Shown one piece after another: positions 9,404 through 18,716 of a DNA stretch of 64,000 nucleotides (its first letter is position 1; each line of letters opens with the position of its first letter). Source of the stretch: CAWHXG01 sp963833235 (GTDB taxonomy: Bacteria; Pseudomonadota; Alphaproteobacteria; Rhodobacterales; Rhodobacteraceae). The DNA lies in the NCBI GenBank assembly GCA_963833235.1, contig CAWHXG010000004.1, forward strand, positions 124,001 through 188,000, given 5' to 3'. The notes under the pieces were generated by a model. That model was not told where the DNA came from, did not search any database, and worked only from the letters and a program-made list of their open reading frames with translations. A program made the position numbers and the translations under genes.

Positions 9404-10313
9404 ATGAGCCTCGGCGACTGGCTGATCGCCCTCGACGGAACGCCCGCCGGGCATCGCCTCGCGCTGGCCCTGGCGCTGCAGGCGGCGGTCCTGCACGCGG
9501 TCTTCGGGGCGCTGCAGAAGGGCCGCCACGATCCTTGGCTGACGCGGGGCGCCATCGATGCCTGCTACGGCGTCCTCGCAGCGCCATTCGCCTTTCTCGT
9601 CGTGCCCTGGCCCGAGCCGCACATGTCGCCGATCTTCGCGGGCGCCTTCACAATCCACCTCGCCTACAAGCTCCTGCAGGCGGCGGCCTATCAGCGGGGC
9701 GCCTATCACGGTCGTCTACCCCGTCGTGCGCGGCACCGGGCCGCTCTTCACCGTCATCGGCGCGATGCTTCTTTTCGGCGAGGTCTTCGCCCCGGTGCAG
9801 TGGGCGGGCATCGCGGTTCTGCTCTGCGGCATCTTCGGCCTGGCCGCCTACAACCTGCGGCACGTGAGCGTCGCGCGCGACACGCTGGTGCCGGCGCTTT
9901 GCCTCGCCTTCGCCACAGGTCTCTTCGTGGCCCTCTACACCACCTACGACGCCTACGGCATCCGCGCCACGGCGGACCCGTTCACCTTCCTGGCGTGGTT
10001 TTTCTTTCTCGACGGTCTGGTGATGCCGGTCCTCGCCTGGCGCCGCCGGGCGCGGATGCCCGATGCGCCCGCCCTCGGGCCGCTGATGCGGCGCGGCCTG
10101 ATCGGCGCGGTCGTGGCGATCCTGTCCTTCGGGTCGGTCATGCTGGCCACGCGCCTCGACAAGGTGGGCGAGGTCGCCGTCCTGCGCGAGACCTCCACGG
10201 TCTTCGCCGCGCTCATCGGCTGGTTGGTGCTGCGCGAACCCGTCGGGCCGCGCCGCATGGCCCTGATGGCGCTGATCGCGGCCGGCGCCGTCATCGTCGA
10301 GATGGGCGGGTAG
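9404..10313 (+). pseudogene. EamA/DMT-family transporter broken by a one-base insertion
   Basis: Two overlapping frames together encode one ten-helix drug/metabolite transporter of about 300 residues. The first, from ATG 9404, reads through ...LLQAAAYQRGAY to 9706. The second resumes with TVVYPVVRGTGPLFTVIG at 9708 and ends at 10313. Dropping one base near 9707 restores a continuous, family-like sequence. The second part contains the C-terminal EamA repeat, with SVMLATRLDKVGEVAVLRE and ALIGWLVLREPVG. As written, translation from 9404 would leave the family at 9706 and run in a wrong frame. The substrate is unknown. It sits between ftsY and yciB. A sequencing error is a real possibility. Confidence 0.85.
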
Positions 10314-10440
10314 GCGGGGCCCGGTCACTTGTGGCGAAGCCGGGCTGGCCAAGGGCGCGCCGCCCGTCTAGGTCAAGGTCGAGCTTCGGCCCGGCCCTCC
10401 CGCCGACGCCAGACGCCCGTCCGGACCGCCCGAGGAACCG

Positions 10441-11049
10441 ATGCCCAAGAGCAAGATCAACCCGCTGCTGAAGACCGCCCTGGAACTGGGACCCATCGTC
10501 CTGTTCTTCCTGGGCTACCTGCGCCTGCGAGATCAAAGCTACACGATCCTGGGAACCGAATATTCCGGCTTCATCGTCGTGACGGCGGCGTTCATCCCGA
10601 TCATGCTGGCCAGCACCGCAGCACTCTGGGCGCTGACCGGCAAGCTCTCGCGCATGCAGCTGGTCACGGTGGTTCTGGTCGTGGTCTTCGGGGGCCTTTC
10701 GATCGCCTTCAACGACGAGCGGTTCTTCAAGATCAAGCCCACGATCATCTACGCGCTCTTTGCCGGCATTCTCGGCGTGGGGCTTCTGCGCGGCCAGTCC
10801 TACCTGCGGCTGGTCATGGCCGAGATCGTGCCACTGACGCCAGAGGGCTGGATGATCCTCACCCGCCGCGTCGCCTGGTTCTTCGTGCTGCTGATGGTGG
10901 CCAACGAGGTTGTCTGGCGCAACATGAGCACCGGCACCTGGGTGAATTTCAAGACCTTCGGGCTGCCGCTGCTCACCTTCGCCTTCTTCGCCGCGCAGGG
11001 CCGCCTCTTCGCCCGGCACGGGCAGGACGACGACGAACCGGCCGCCTGA
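10441..11049 (+). CDS. yciB: YciB/IspZ-family inner-membrane septation protein
   Basis: A 202-residue integral membrane protein with about five or six helices. Family marks are the start INPLLKTALELGPIVLFF, the central IKPTIIYALFAGILGVGL and the VWRNMSTGTWVNFKTFG segment, which closely match septation protein A. The family affects cell length and envelope integrity at division; its biochemical role is not settled. The C-terminus is short and acidic (GQDDDEPAA). It lies downstream of the broken DMT gene, after a 127-base gap. Confidence 0.92.
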   Translation: MPKSKINPLLKTALELGPIVLFFLGYLRLRDQSYTILGTEYSGFIVVTAAFIPIMLASTAALWALTGKLSRMQLVTVVLVVVFGGLSIAFNDERFFKIKPTIIYALFAGILGVGLLRGQSYLRLVMAEIVPLTPEGWMILTRRVAWFFVLLMVANEVVWRNMSTGTWVNFKTFGLPLLTFAFFAAQGRLFARHGQDDDEPAA

Positions 11050-11076
11050 TCGGCTCGCCCTGGCCCGACTGGCGCC

Positions 11077-11782
11077 TCAGCGCTTGGCGAAGAGCACCTT
11101 CTGCGCCTCGCGGTCATCCTGCAGGGCCTTGCGCTTCTCCTCGGCCACGGCCTTGCCCTTCTGCACTGCCGGGCGGCTGCCTACCCTGTCGAGCCAGGCT
11201 GCCATGTTCGGCTTGTCGTCCAGGCTCTGCTGCTGGCCTTCCCAAAGCACCGCCCATGGCCAGATCGCCATGTCGGCGATGCTGAAAAAATCGCCGGCCA
11301 CGAATTCCCGATCCGCCAGCCGCTTGTCGAGCACGCCGTAAAGTCGCCCGGTCTCGTTTCGATAGCGTTCCTTGGCGTAGGGCAGGTCGTTGGGCGGGTC
11401 CATCGCCGGCGCGTATTTCAGGAAGTGATGCGCCTGGCCAGCCATGGGGCCAAGGCCGCCCATCTGCCACATCAGCCATTGGTCCACCTCGATCACGCTC
11501 CCGCTCGGTCGGGCCGCCGAACTGACCGGTCTTGCGGGCGAGATACTGCAGGATCGCGCCGGATTCGAAGATCGAGATCGGCGCGCCGTCGGGCCCCTCG
11601 GGGTCTATGATGGCGGGCATCCGGTTGTTCGGCGCGATCTTCAGGAACGCCGGCTCGAACTGCTCGCCCTTACCTATGTTCACGAGGTGAAGATTGTAGG
11701 GCAGCCCCATCTCTTCCAGCGCGATGGTGACCTTCCAGCCGTTCGGCGTGGGCCAGTAGTGCAAGTCGATTGGCTGGGTCAT
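11077..11782 (-). pseudogene. Glutathione S-transferase (YfcG/YghU-like), split by a frameshift
   Basis: The N-terminal thioredoxin domain reads from ATG 11782: MTQPIDLHYWPTPNGWKVTI, then NKRMPAI-like NNRMPAIIDPEG and the SIFESGAILQYLARKTG glutathione site. After GGPTERER (about 11500) the frame is lost. The helical domain continues one base over as IEVDQWLMWQMGGLGPMAGQ through FFSIADMAIWPW to VLFAKR, stopping at 11077. Removing one base near 11494-11500 gives a normal protein of about 234 residues. Relatives of this Ure2p-like class have glutathione-dependent disulfide reductase activity. It is convergent with yciB (27 bases) and divergent from metZ. Natural decay and sequence error cannot be told apart here. 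Confidence 0.85.
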
Positions 11783-11960
11783 CCCGGGGCTCCTGTCTGG
11801 GGTGGCGCCAAGATGCCGGTTTTGCCGCGTGGGGCAAGGGCGGGCGGCAGCCGGGGCACGCCAGCGTGAGGTGCGGGCCCGGCGCTTGACCGGTCGGGGC
11901 CGCTCGTCTACGCCCGCGCGCAAGGGGCCGGCTGCATCGGCCGCCCGTGCGGGGGGCGCC

Positions 11961-13181
11961 ATGGCCGAGGACTTCACCAGATCGGGGATCGACGCTGGCG
12001 CGCGCCGGGCCTTGCGCACCCGCATGGTCCATGACGGGGCCCGCCGCAGCCAGTACGGCGAACTTTCCGAGGCGATGTTCCTTACCCAGGGCTTCGTCTA
12101 CGACACGGCCGAGGCCGCGGAGGCGCGGTTCCTCGGCGCAGGGCCCGACGAATTCATCTACGCCCGCTACGGCAACCCGACCGTGGCGATGTTCGAGGAT
12201 CGGATGGCCAGCCTCGAAGGGGCGGAGGATGCCTTCGCCACGGCCTCCGGCATGGCGGCGGTAAACGGCGCGCTCACCTCGATGCTGAAGGCGGGCGACC
12301 ACGTCGTCTCCTCCCGGGCGCTCTTCGGCTCGTGCCTCTACGTGCTGCAGGAGGTGCTGAGCCGCTACGGGGTAGAGGTCACCTTCGTGGACGGCCGCGA
12401 CATCGACGCGTGGCGCGCGGCGATCCGGCCGGGCACCGCCGCGGTGTTCCTGGAATCCATCTCGAACCCCACGCTTGAGGTGATCGACATCGCGGACGTG
12501 TCGCGGATCGCCCACGATGCCGGCGCGCTGGTTCTGGTCGACAACGTCTTCGCCACGCCAGTCTTCCAGCGATCGCTCGACCTTGGCGCCGACGTGGTGA
12601 TCTATTCCGCCACCAAGCATATCGATGGGCAGGGCCGGGTTCTGGGCGGCGTTGTGCTGGGCACGAAGGACTTCATCCGCGGCACCCTCGAGCCCTACAT
12701 GAAGCATACCGGCGGCTCGATGAGCCCGTTCACGGCCTGGGTGCTGCTGAAGGGGCTGGAGACGCTGGATCTTCGGGTCCGGGCGCAGGCGGCCACCGCC
12801 GCGGCGCTTGCGGCCGCGCTCGATGGCCATCCAGCGCTGGCCCGCGTGCTCTATCCGGGCCTCGCCAGCCACCCCGAGCATGCGGTGGCCGCCAGGCAGA
12901 TGGAGACCGGCGGCACCATGGTGACCATCGATATCAAGGGCGGGCGCGACCCGGCCTTCCGAATGCTCAACGCGCTGGAGATCTGCACGATATCGAACAA
13001 CCTGGGCGACGCCAAAAGCATCGTGACCCATCCCGCCAGCACCACCCACCAGCGCCTGCCCGACGACATGAAGGCGACCCTGGGCATCACGCCCGGTCTC
13101 GTGCGCATCTCGTGTGGGCTCGAGGACACCGACGATCTGATCGCCGACATCCGCCAGGGGCTCCAGGCTGCCCTCGGCTGA
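11961..13181 (+). CDS. metZ: O-succinylhomoserine sulfhydrylase
   Basis: A 406-residue PLP enzyme of the Cys/Met metabolism family that makes homocysteine from O-succinylhomoserine and sulfide. The PLP lysine is Lys219 in IYSATKHIDGQGR. The substrate and PLP loops YARYGNPT, ATASGMAAV and LVDNVFATPVFQ are intact. SIVTHPASTTHQRL and GLVRISCGLED near the C-terminus are family signatures. The long REDQG-like insertion KHIDGQGRVLGGVVLG favours MetZ over cystathionine gamma-synthase. ATG 11961 is the start; the upstream open frame is Arg/Ala-rich and not family-like. No SAM-responsive leader motif was seen in the 178 bases upstream. Confidence 0.93.
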   Translation: MAEDFTRSGIDAGARRALRTRMVHDGARRSQYGELSEAMFLTQGFVYDTAEAAEARFLGAGPDEFIYARYGNPTVAMFEDRMASLEGAEDAFATASGMAAVNGALTSMLKAGDHVVSSRALFGSCLYVLQEVLSRYGVEVTFVDGRDIDAWRAAIRPGTAAVFLESISNPTLEVIDIADVSRIAHDAGALVLVDNVFATPVFQRSLDLGADVVIYSATKHIDGQGRVLGGVVLGTKDFIRGTLEPYMKHTGGSMSPFTAWVLLKGLETLDLRVRAQAATAAALAAALDGHPALARVLYPGLASHPEHAVAARQMETGGTMVTIDIKGGRDPAFRMLNALEICTISNNLGDAKSIVTHPASTTHQRLPDDMKATLGITPGLVRISCGLEDTDDLIADIRQGLQAALG

Positions 13182-13194
13182 GTTCGCGCCGGCC

Positions 13195-14241
13195 TCAGTC
13201 CCGGCCGGTGATGATGTGGTGGATGTAACCCAGCTTCTCGAGCACCGGCAGCGACAGCACGAACGGATAGAGATCCGGTTGGCCCATGGAGCGGTTGATG
13301 CTGTTGATCGCGATGGTCAGCGGTACCCAGTTGCCAAGGATCGCCTCGATCCTGCCGGTCAGATAGGGGTTGAAGTCCAGCGTCGCATCGGGGTCGAGGC
13401 CGGGTTGCAGCTCGGGCGCCTGCACCGCCTCGGGCCGCAGCTTCAGCCCGAAGACGAATGCCGTCTCCAGCGCATCGACGATGTGGATGTAATGCGCCCA
13501 CGTCTCCGCCCAGTCCTCCCAGGGATGCGACGTGGCGTAGGACGAGATGAAGCTGTTCTGCCAGCCGGGCGGCGGCCCCTCGGCGTAATTGCGCGCCAGC
13601 GCGGCGGCGTAGTCCTGACGCTCGTCGCCAAAGAGCGCCCGTGCCGCCTCCAGCCGTCCACCGTCGACGATCAACCTGTCCCAGTAGTAATGCCCCACCT
13701 CGTGGCGCATGTGCCCGATCAGCGTGCGGTAGGGCTCGCCCAGTGCGGTGCGCCGCGCCTCGCGCTCGGCATCGTCGCCTTCTGCGATGTTGAGGGTGAT
13801 GAGGCCGTTGTCGTGCCCGGTGAGGACCCGCTTGACCCCGCCTGCCGCGTTCACCGTATCGGCGAGGAAATCGAAGGCCAGCCCGGTCTCGGGCGCCTCG
13901 ATACGGCTCGGGTGCGGCAGGTTCCACTTGAGCAGCGAATAGAAGAGATAACGTTTCGCCAGCTCGATCTCTCGCCAGTTCGAGAGGTTCGCTGGCAGGC
14001 TGGTATCCGGGATCGTGCGGTTGTGGGTGCAGGCGACGCAGAGCCGCGAGCCGTCGTCCGAAGTCAGCCAGTTGCAGGCCACCATCTCGCGGTTGCCGCA
14101 AGGCGGGGCCCCGCCCGCATCCCCGAGGGCACGGAAGGCTTCGGAAAAGGGGTCATAGCCGATGGCGGTGCCGCAGGGCACGCAGAGCGTGTTGCCGAAA
14201 TGAACCTCGCCTTGGCAGGTCGGGCAGGTAAAGCGTTGCAT
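13195..14241 (-). CDS. Putative zinc-binding metallopeptidase with N-terminal zinc ribbon
   Basis: A 348-residue cytosolic protein. The first 70 residues carry several Cys pairs (FTCPTCQGE, TLCVPCGTA, a lone APPCGN, and RLCVACTHN), a zinc-ribbon arrangement. The body contains a classic zincin helix, MRHEVGHYYWDRL (HEVGH), with an acidic residue further on in the WEDWAETWAHYIHI segment. This architecture fits the uncharacterised zinc-binding metallopeptidase family (Peptidase_Mx-type). The real substrate is unknown and no signal peptide is present. It converges on metZ with a 13-base gap and is divergent from trkH. Confidence 0.8.
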   Translation of the reverse strand: MQRFTCPTCQGEVHFGNTLCVPCGTAIGYDPFSEAFRALGDAGGAPPCGNREMVACNWLTSDDGSRLCVACTHNRTIPDTSLPANLSNWREIELAKRYLFYSLLKWNLPHPSRIEAPETGLAFDFLADTVNAAGGVKRVLTGHDNGLITLNIAEGDDAEREARRTALGEPYRTLIGHMRHEVGHYYWDRLIVDGGRLEAARALFGDERQDYAAALARNYAEGPPPGWQNSFISSYATSHPWEDWAETWAHYIHIVDALETAFVFGLKLRPEAVQAPELQPGLDPDATLDFNPYLTGRIEAILGNWVPLTIAINSINRSMGQPDLYPFVLSLPVLEKLGYIHHIITGRD

Positions 14242-14429
14242 GGGTCTTCCTGATATTGCGTCCGCCAGTGCAGGTGCGGGCGGGCAACGCCGCTTGCGGC
14301 GCGCTGCCCTTGGGCCCGGCGCCGCCCGCGGCATGATGACCAATCGCCCCCCGGCCCTTGTTGTTCCGGCGCCGCGCTGCGGCCCTGCCGTCGCTTGACA
14401 GTTTCGGCGCGCGCCGCCAACCCTCGGCC

Positions 14430-15872
14430 ATGATCGATCTTCGCGTCGTCGGCTATGTCCTTGGCATGCTCATGGCCATCCTCGGTGCGACGATGATGGT
14501 GCCGATGGCCGTGGATCTGCTTCTGGGCACGGGGCACTGGCCTGCCTTTCTCGAGGCTGCCGCCATCTCGGTGGCCATCGGCGGAGGCATGGCGCTCTCC
14601 TGCGCCAATGCCCCCGCGGGATTGTCCCTCCAGCAGGTGTTCCTTCTCACCACCAGCGTCTGGCTCGTCCTGCCCGTGATCGGCGCGCTGCCCTTCATCT
14701 TCGGGGCCACCGAGGCGCGGGTGGTCGACGCCTATTTCGAGGCGATGTCGGGGCTGACGACGACCGGGTCCACCGTGTTCACCGGGCTCGACGATCTGCC
14801 GGCGGGCCTGCTCCTCTGGCGCGGCATGCTGCAATGGTTCGGCGGGGTCGGGATCATCGTGGTCGCGATGGTCTTCCTGCCGGCGCTCGGGACAGGGGGG
14901 ATGAGCCTTTTCAAGTCCGAAGGTTTCGACACCGAAGGCAAGATCCTTCCCAAGGCCGGGCAGATCGCCAGCCAGATCTCGGTGATCTACGTCGGCCTCA
15001 CCATAGCCTGCGGGCTGATCTATCTGGGCCTCGGCATGGGCGCGCTCGATGCCGTGGTGCATGCCATGACGACCCTGTCCACGGGCGGCTTCGCCAATTA
15101 CGACAGCTCCTTCGGCGATTTCTCGGCGGCCACGCACTATGTCTGCGCGGTCTTCATGATCCTGGCGGCGCTTCCCTTCGTGCGCTACATCCAGCTTGTC
15201 GCGGGCAGCCCGCGGCGGCTACTGCGGGACCCGCAGATCCGCACGTTCATGCAGGTGATCCTGGTGCTCGTGGTGATCCTCACGCTCTGGCAATGGCAGC
15301 GCTCCGGCGGCGGCGAGGCGGCGTTCCGCGAGGTCGTGTTCAACGTCGTCTCGGTCATCACCGGAACGGGATACTCCAGCGCGGACTACATGCTCTGGGG
15401 CAGTTTCGCGGTGACGCTGCTGTTCTTCGTGGGGTTGATCGGGGGCTGCGCGGGGTCGACCTCGTGCTCGATCAAGATCTTCCGCTACCAGCTGCTCTTC
15501 GCCGCACTGAAGACCCAGATCCGCCGCATCCATTCGCCCAACGGCCTTTTCATCACCCGCTACGCCGGGCGGCCGGTGGAGGATGCGATCATGTCGTCGG
15601 TGATGTCGTTCTTCGTGCTCTTCATCCTCACCCTCGGCGTGCTGGCGGTGCTCCTGGGGATGACGGGCCTCGACATGATCACCTCGATCAGCGGCGCGGC
15701 CACGGCAATCGCGAATATCGGCCCGGGCCTCGGCGACAGGATCGGGCCGGCCGGGAACTTTCAGGATCTCAACGACACCGCGAAATGGCTGCTGTCGTTC
15801 GGGATGCTCGCCGGGCGGCTAGAGCTGATGGCCGTCTTCGCGATCCTCACGCCGCAATTCTGGCGGCTCTGA
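14430..15872 (+). CDS. trkH: Potassium uptake protein TrkH/KtrB family
   Basis: A 480-residue membrane protein with four M1-P-M2 repeats, the translocating subunit of a Trk K+ system. Selectivity-loop sequences are visible: SGLTTTGSTVFTGL, TTLSTGGFANYD, VITGTGYSSADY and ATAIANIGPGLGD. The first, third and fourth helices and the HSPNGLFITRYAGRPV loop are as in TrkH. ATG 14430 (MIDLRVVGYVLG) is the family start. The NAD-binding regulator TrkA is not in the window. It converges on the protease-like gene with 9 bases between stops. Confidence 0.93.
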   Translation: MIDLRVVGYVLGMLMAILGATMMVPMAVDLLLGTGHWPAFLEAAAISVAIGGGMALSCANAPAGLSLQQVFLLTTSVWLVLPVIGALPFIFGATEARVVDAYFEAMSGLTTTGSTVFTGLDDLPAGLLLWRGMLQWFGGVGIIVVAMVFLPALGTGGMSLFKSEGFDTEGKILPKAGQIASQISVIYVGLTIACGLIYLGLGMGALDAVVHAMTTLSTGGFANYDSSFGDFSAATHYVCAVFMILAALPFVRYIQLVAGSPRRLLRDPQIRTFMQVILVLVVILTLWQWQRSGGGEAAFREVVFNVVSVITGTGYSSADYMLWGSFAVTLLFFVGLIGGCAGSTSCSIKIFRYQLLFAALKTQIRRIHSPNGLFITRYAGRPVEDAIMSSVMSFFVLFILTLGVLAVLLGMTGLDMITSISGAATAIANIGPGLGDRIGPAGNFQDLNDTAKWLLSFGMLAGRLELMAVFAILTPQFWRL

Positions 15873-15881
15873 GCCCGGCGG

Positions 15882-17630
15882 TCAGTTCCAGCAGCTTATC
15901 AGTACGGTGAAGTCCGTCGCATGGGCCGCCAGCGTCTCTGGCGGAAGGGCATCGTCGCCCGAAGTCGCCTCGATCGTGGCGCCGGCTTCTTCAAGCAGGC
16001 GAGCCACGGCAGCGGGCGAAGCGATCGTGCGCACGTTCGGCGGCAGCCGCCGTTCGCCCGATTGCGGCAGCGGCAGAAGCAGCCCGGCCAACCGGCCGGC
16101 ATCGTCCAGCACCGGCCCGCCGACATCGCCGGCCAGGGCCTCGATCTCGATCCGGGGGGCAGGCAGGCCGCCCGAGCCCGCCAGGATCACAGGCGCGGCG
16201 CCCGACCCGAAGGTCAGCGAGGGCGCGCCGAGCGCCCCATTGTAGGAGTAGCCCGAAACGGCGATTTCGGCGCCGGCGGGCGGTGGTCCTTCGGCCAGCG
16301 CGGGGCGGCGGACCGGGCGGATCGGGGTCTCCGGGCGCAGCAGGGCGATGCCGGCATCGACATCCGTGGCAGCGACGGAGAATGCCGTCTCGGCCCCGTT
16401 ATCGATCCCGGCGCAGGAGGCGACGAGCGCGTGGGCGGTGGCCACCAGCCCTGTTTCGGTCACATAAACACCGGAACCAGCCTGGCTCGGATTGCGCGGC
16501 TGCAGGCCGGCGAGGGAGGGCGGCGCCGGCCCCTCCGACCCCGCATCGGGCAGGACGGCGCCCGGGATCGGCGTGAAGCTGCCGCGCATCCGGTCGAGCA
16601 CCCGCTCCATCCTGTCGGCCGGCTGCGCCTCCGTCAGCGGCCAGACCAGCATGAAGCCCTTGATCGCGCCGCCCTGCAGCAGCACTTCGGTCACCGACAG
16701 AAGATCGTCGCGCTCGCCGGTGAGGGTGAAGCCGTCGCGCCGCAGCGCCCGCGCGCCCTCGAGCGGCACGTCGTCGAGCGTCTGCATCACCTCGTAGAGC
16801 GCGGCGAGGCGGACGGCGTCGCCGCTTTGGCTGATGAGCAGCACTTCGGGGCCGGCGCCATCGCGGGCGGCGAAGCGCACGAACGGCGGCTCCGCCTGCG
16901 CCGGTTCCAGCAGCGCCATCGGCAGGTCTATCGCGATCCCGGCCTCCGGCCGCGTCACCCGCGCCATCCCAAGCGCGCGTTCCTCTCGCGCCTGCGCCGC
17001 GAAGAGGGCATCGCGCTCGACCTCCGCCAGCAGGCCGGTCACCGGAACGCCTTCGCGCCGCTGCCATGCCGCCATCGCCTGGCGCGTTCCCGGCCCGGGC
17101 ACGCCATCCACGGCGCCGCGATAGACGCCCGCCCAGGCAAGCGCCGCCTGAAGGCGCGCCAGGTCCTCCCCGGCAGGCATGTCGCCGGGCACGGGCGCGC
17201 GCTCCGGCGCCTCGGGCGATGTTGGCGCAAGGGTCGCGCTGTCTATGGGCGCGGCGACACCCGGTGGCGCGCCCTCGGCGGCGTCCGGCCCGGCCAGCGC
17301 GACCTCGCCCCGGAAGCGGCCCCCATCGGTGACGAAACTGTCGGCGGGGATGCGCCCAGCCCAACGCCGCAGCAGCGCCTCAGACGCGGGCACCGGCTGC
17401 GGCCCCGCGACGACGGCGACCCAACCGGACGCCAGCCGAAAGGCCTGCACCGGCTGGCCCAGATCGGCCCCGAACCCGGCCGCAAGCCGCGCCGCGGAGC
17501 CCGGGTCGGGCCGTGCCGCCATCTGCACCCAACTGCGTTCCTGCGCGGCCAGCGGCAGGGCGAGGATAAGCCACAAGGCGCCGGCCAGCAGCCGCTGGGA
17601 AAGAACGTTCATCGACATCGTCCGGGGCAT
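15882..17630 (-). CDS. Secreted protein with peptidoglycan-binding and trypsin-fold domains; catalytic serine replaced
   Basis: A 582-residue exported protein. A signal peptide covers about residues 1-29. Residues about 32-112 look SPOR-like (WVQMAARPDPGSAARLAAGF). A PG_binding_1 domain spans about 153-205 (GAVDGVPGPGTRQAMAAWQ). The C-terminal third is a trypsin-like fold: His400 in VATAHALVASC and Asp425 in DVDAGIALL are present, but the motif that should read GDSGGP is GDVGGP, with Val503 where the nucleophile belongs. It is therefore probably a non-proteolytic binding protein of the envelope. ATG 17630 is chosen for its upstream AAGGA; ATGs at 17618 and 17612 are alternatives. Confidence 0.85.
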   Translation of the reverse strand: MPRTMSMNVLSQRLLAGALWLILALPLAAQERSWVQMAARPDPGSAARLAAGFGADLGQPVQAFRLASGWVAVVAGPQPVPASEALLRRWAGRIPADSFVTDGGRFRGEVALAGPDAAEGAPPGVAAPIDSATLAPTSPEAPERAPVPGDMPAGEDLARLQAALAWAGVYRGAVDGVPGPGTRQAMAAWQRREGVPVTGLLAEVERDALFAAQAREERALGMARVTRPEAGIAIDLPMALLEPAQAEPPFVRFAARDGAGPEVLLISQSGDAVRLAALYEVMQTLDDVPLEGARALRRDGFTLTGERDDLLSVTEVLLQGGAIKGFMLVWPLTEAQPADRMERVLDRMRGSFTPIPGAVLPDAGSEGPAPPSLAGLQPRNPSQAGSGVYVTETGLVATAHALVASCAGIDNGAETAFSVAATDVDAGIALLRPETPIRPVRRPALAEGPPPAGAEIAVSGYSYNGALGAPSLTFGSGAAPVILAGSGGLPAPRIEIEALAGDVGGPVLDDAGRLAGLLLPLPQSGERRLPPNVRTIASPAAVARLLEEAGATIEATSGDDALPPETLAAHATDFTVLISCWN

Positions 17631-17791
17631 AGTGGCCGGTCCTTGCAAACTGGTTAACGAACATTCCGGAACCTACTGAATCGCGTGGGCAGCGCACCCC
17701 CCATCGGCCGGTGCCTCGATTGACGCCGCCGCACCTGTTGCCTAAGCAGAACGCGGATCCGGCCCGGCCCGGAACGTCGAGGCCCTTCACG

Positions 17792-18700
17792 ATGTCGCAC
17801 ACTCCGCCACCCCGCTGTTTCCAGGACGTTATTCTGGCGCTGCAGACCTATTGGGCCGGGCAGGGCTGCGCCATACTGCAACCCTACGACATGGAGGTGG
17901 GCGCCGGCACGTTCCACCCCGCCACCACCCTGCGCGCGCTCGGGCCGGAGCCATGGGCGGCCGCCTTCGTCCAGCCCTCGCGCCGGCCCACTGACGGGCG
18001 CTACGGCGAGAACCCCAACCGCCTGCAGCATTTCTACCAGTACCAGGTGATCCTGAAGCCCTCGCCGCCTGATCTGCAGGCGCTCTATCTCGGCAGCCTC
18101 GCGGCCATCGGCATCGACTTCGCGCTGCACGACATCCGCTTCGTCGAGGACGATTGGGAAAGCCCGACGCTGGGCGCCTGGGGCCTTGGCTGGGAGGTCT
18201 GGTGCGACGGGATGGAGATCAGCCAGTTCACCTATTTCCAGCAGGTCGGCGGCCATGATTGCCGCCCGGTCTCCGGCGAGCTGACCTACGGGCTGGAACG
18301 GCTGGCGATGTACGTGCTCGGCATCGACCATGTGATGGACATGCCGTTCAATGGCCCCGATGCGCCCATCCCGCTCAGCTACGGCGATGTCTTTCGGCGG
18401 GCCGAACGGGAATATTCGCGCTTCAACTTCGACCAGGCGGATACGGCCGTGTTGCTGCGGCACTTTACGGATGCCGAAACCGAATGCCGGGCGATCCTGG
18501 CCGCCCCGCCGGAAGACCCGGCGACGGGCCGGCGCATCGTCATGGCGCAACCGGCCTATGACCAGTGCATCAAGGCGAGCCATCTCTTCAACCTGCTCGA
18601 TGCCCGCGGGGTGATCTCGGTCACCGAGCGGCAGGCCTATATCGGGCGCGTCCGCGGGTTGGCCAAGGCCTGCGCCGATGCCTACGTGGAGGCCGCATGA
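17792..18700 (+). CDS. glyQ: Glycyl-tRNA synthetase alpha subunit
   Basis: A 302-residue alpha subunit of the bacterial alpha2beta2 GlyRS, holding the class II catalytic core that makes glycyl-adenylate. The N-terminus CFQDVILALQTYWAGQGCAI, then GAGTFHPATTLRALGPEPW, YVQPSRRPTDGRYGENPNR-like AFVQPSRRPTDGRYGENP and LTYGLERLAMYVLG are hallmark segments. Length is normal. ATG 17792 gives the canonical start; upstream in-frame codons are not family-like. It heads the glyQ-DUF6446-glyS-ppdK gene order. A 161-base divergent gap separates it from the protease-like gene. Confidence 0.97.
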   Translation: MSHTPPPRCFQDVILALQTYWAGQGCAILQPYDMEVGAGTFHPATTLRALGPEPWAAAFVQPSRRPTDGRYGENPNRLQHFYQYQVILKPSPPDLQALYLGSLAAIGIDFALHDIRFVEDDWESPTLGAWGLGWEVWCDGMEISQFTYFQQVGGHDCRPVSGELTYGLERLAMYVLGIDHVMDMPFNGPDAPIPLSYGDVFRRAEREYSRFNFDQADTAVLLRHFTDAETECRAILAAPPEDPATGRRIVMAQPAYDQCIKASHLFNLLDARGVISVTERQAYIGRVRGLAKACADAYVEAA

Positions 18701-18716
18701 GGCGCCCGTGCCCCAT

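Noticed and set aside
11783..11960. Possible SAM-II riboswitch before metZ
   Set aside because: SAM-II elements occur before met genes in Alphaproteobacteria, but the conserved core bases are not present here.
11670..13049. 459-codon minus-strand frame opposite metZ
   Set aside because: metZ explains the whole interval with intact motifs; the antisense frame is low-complexity Gly/Arg/His sequence.
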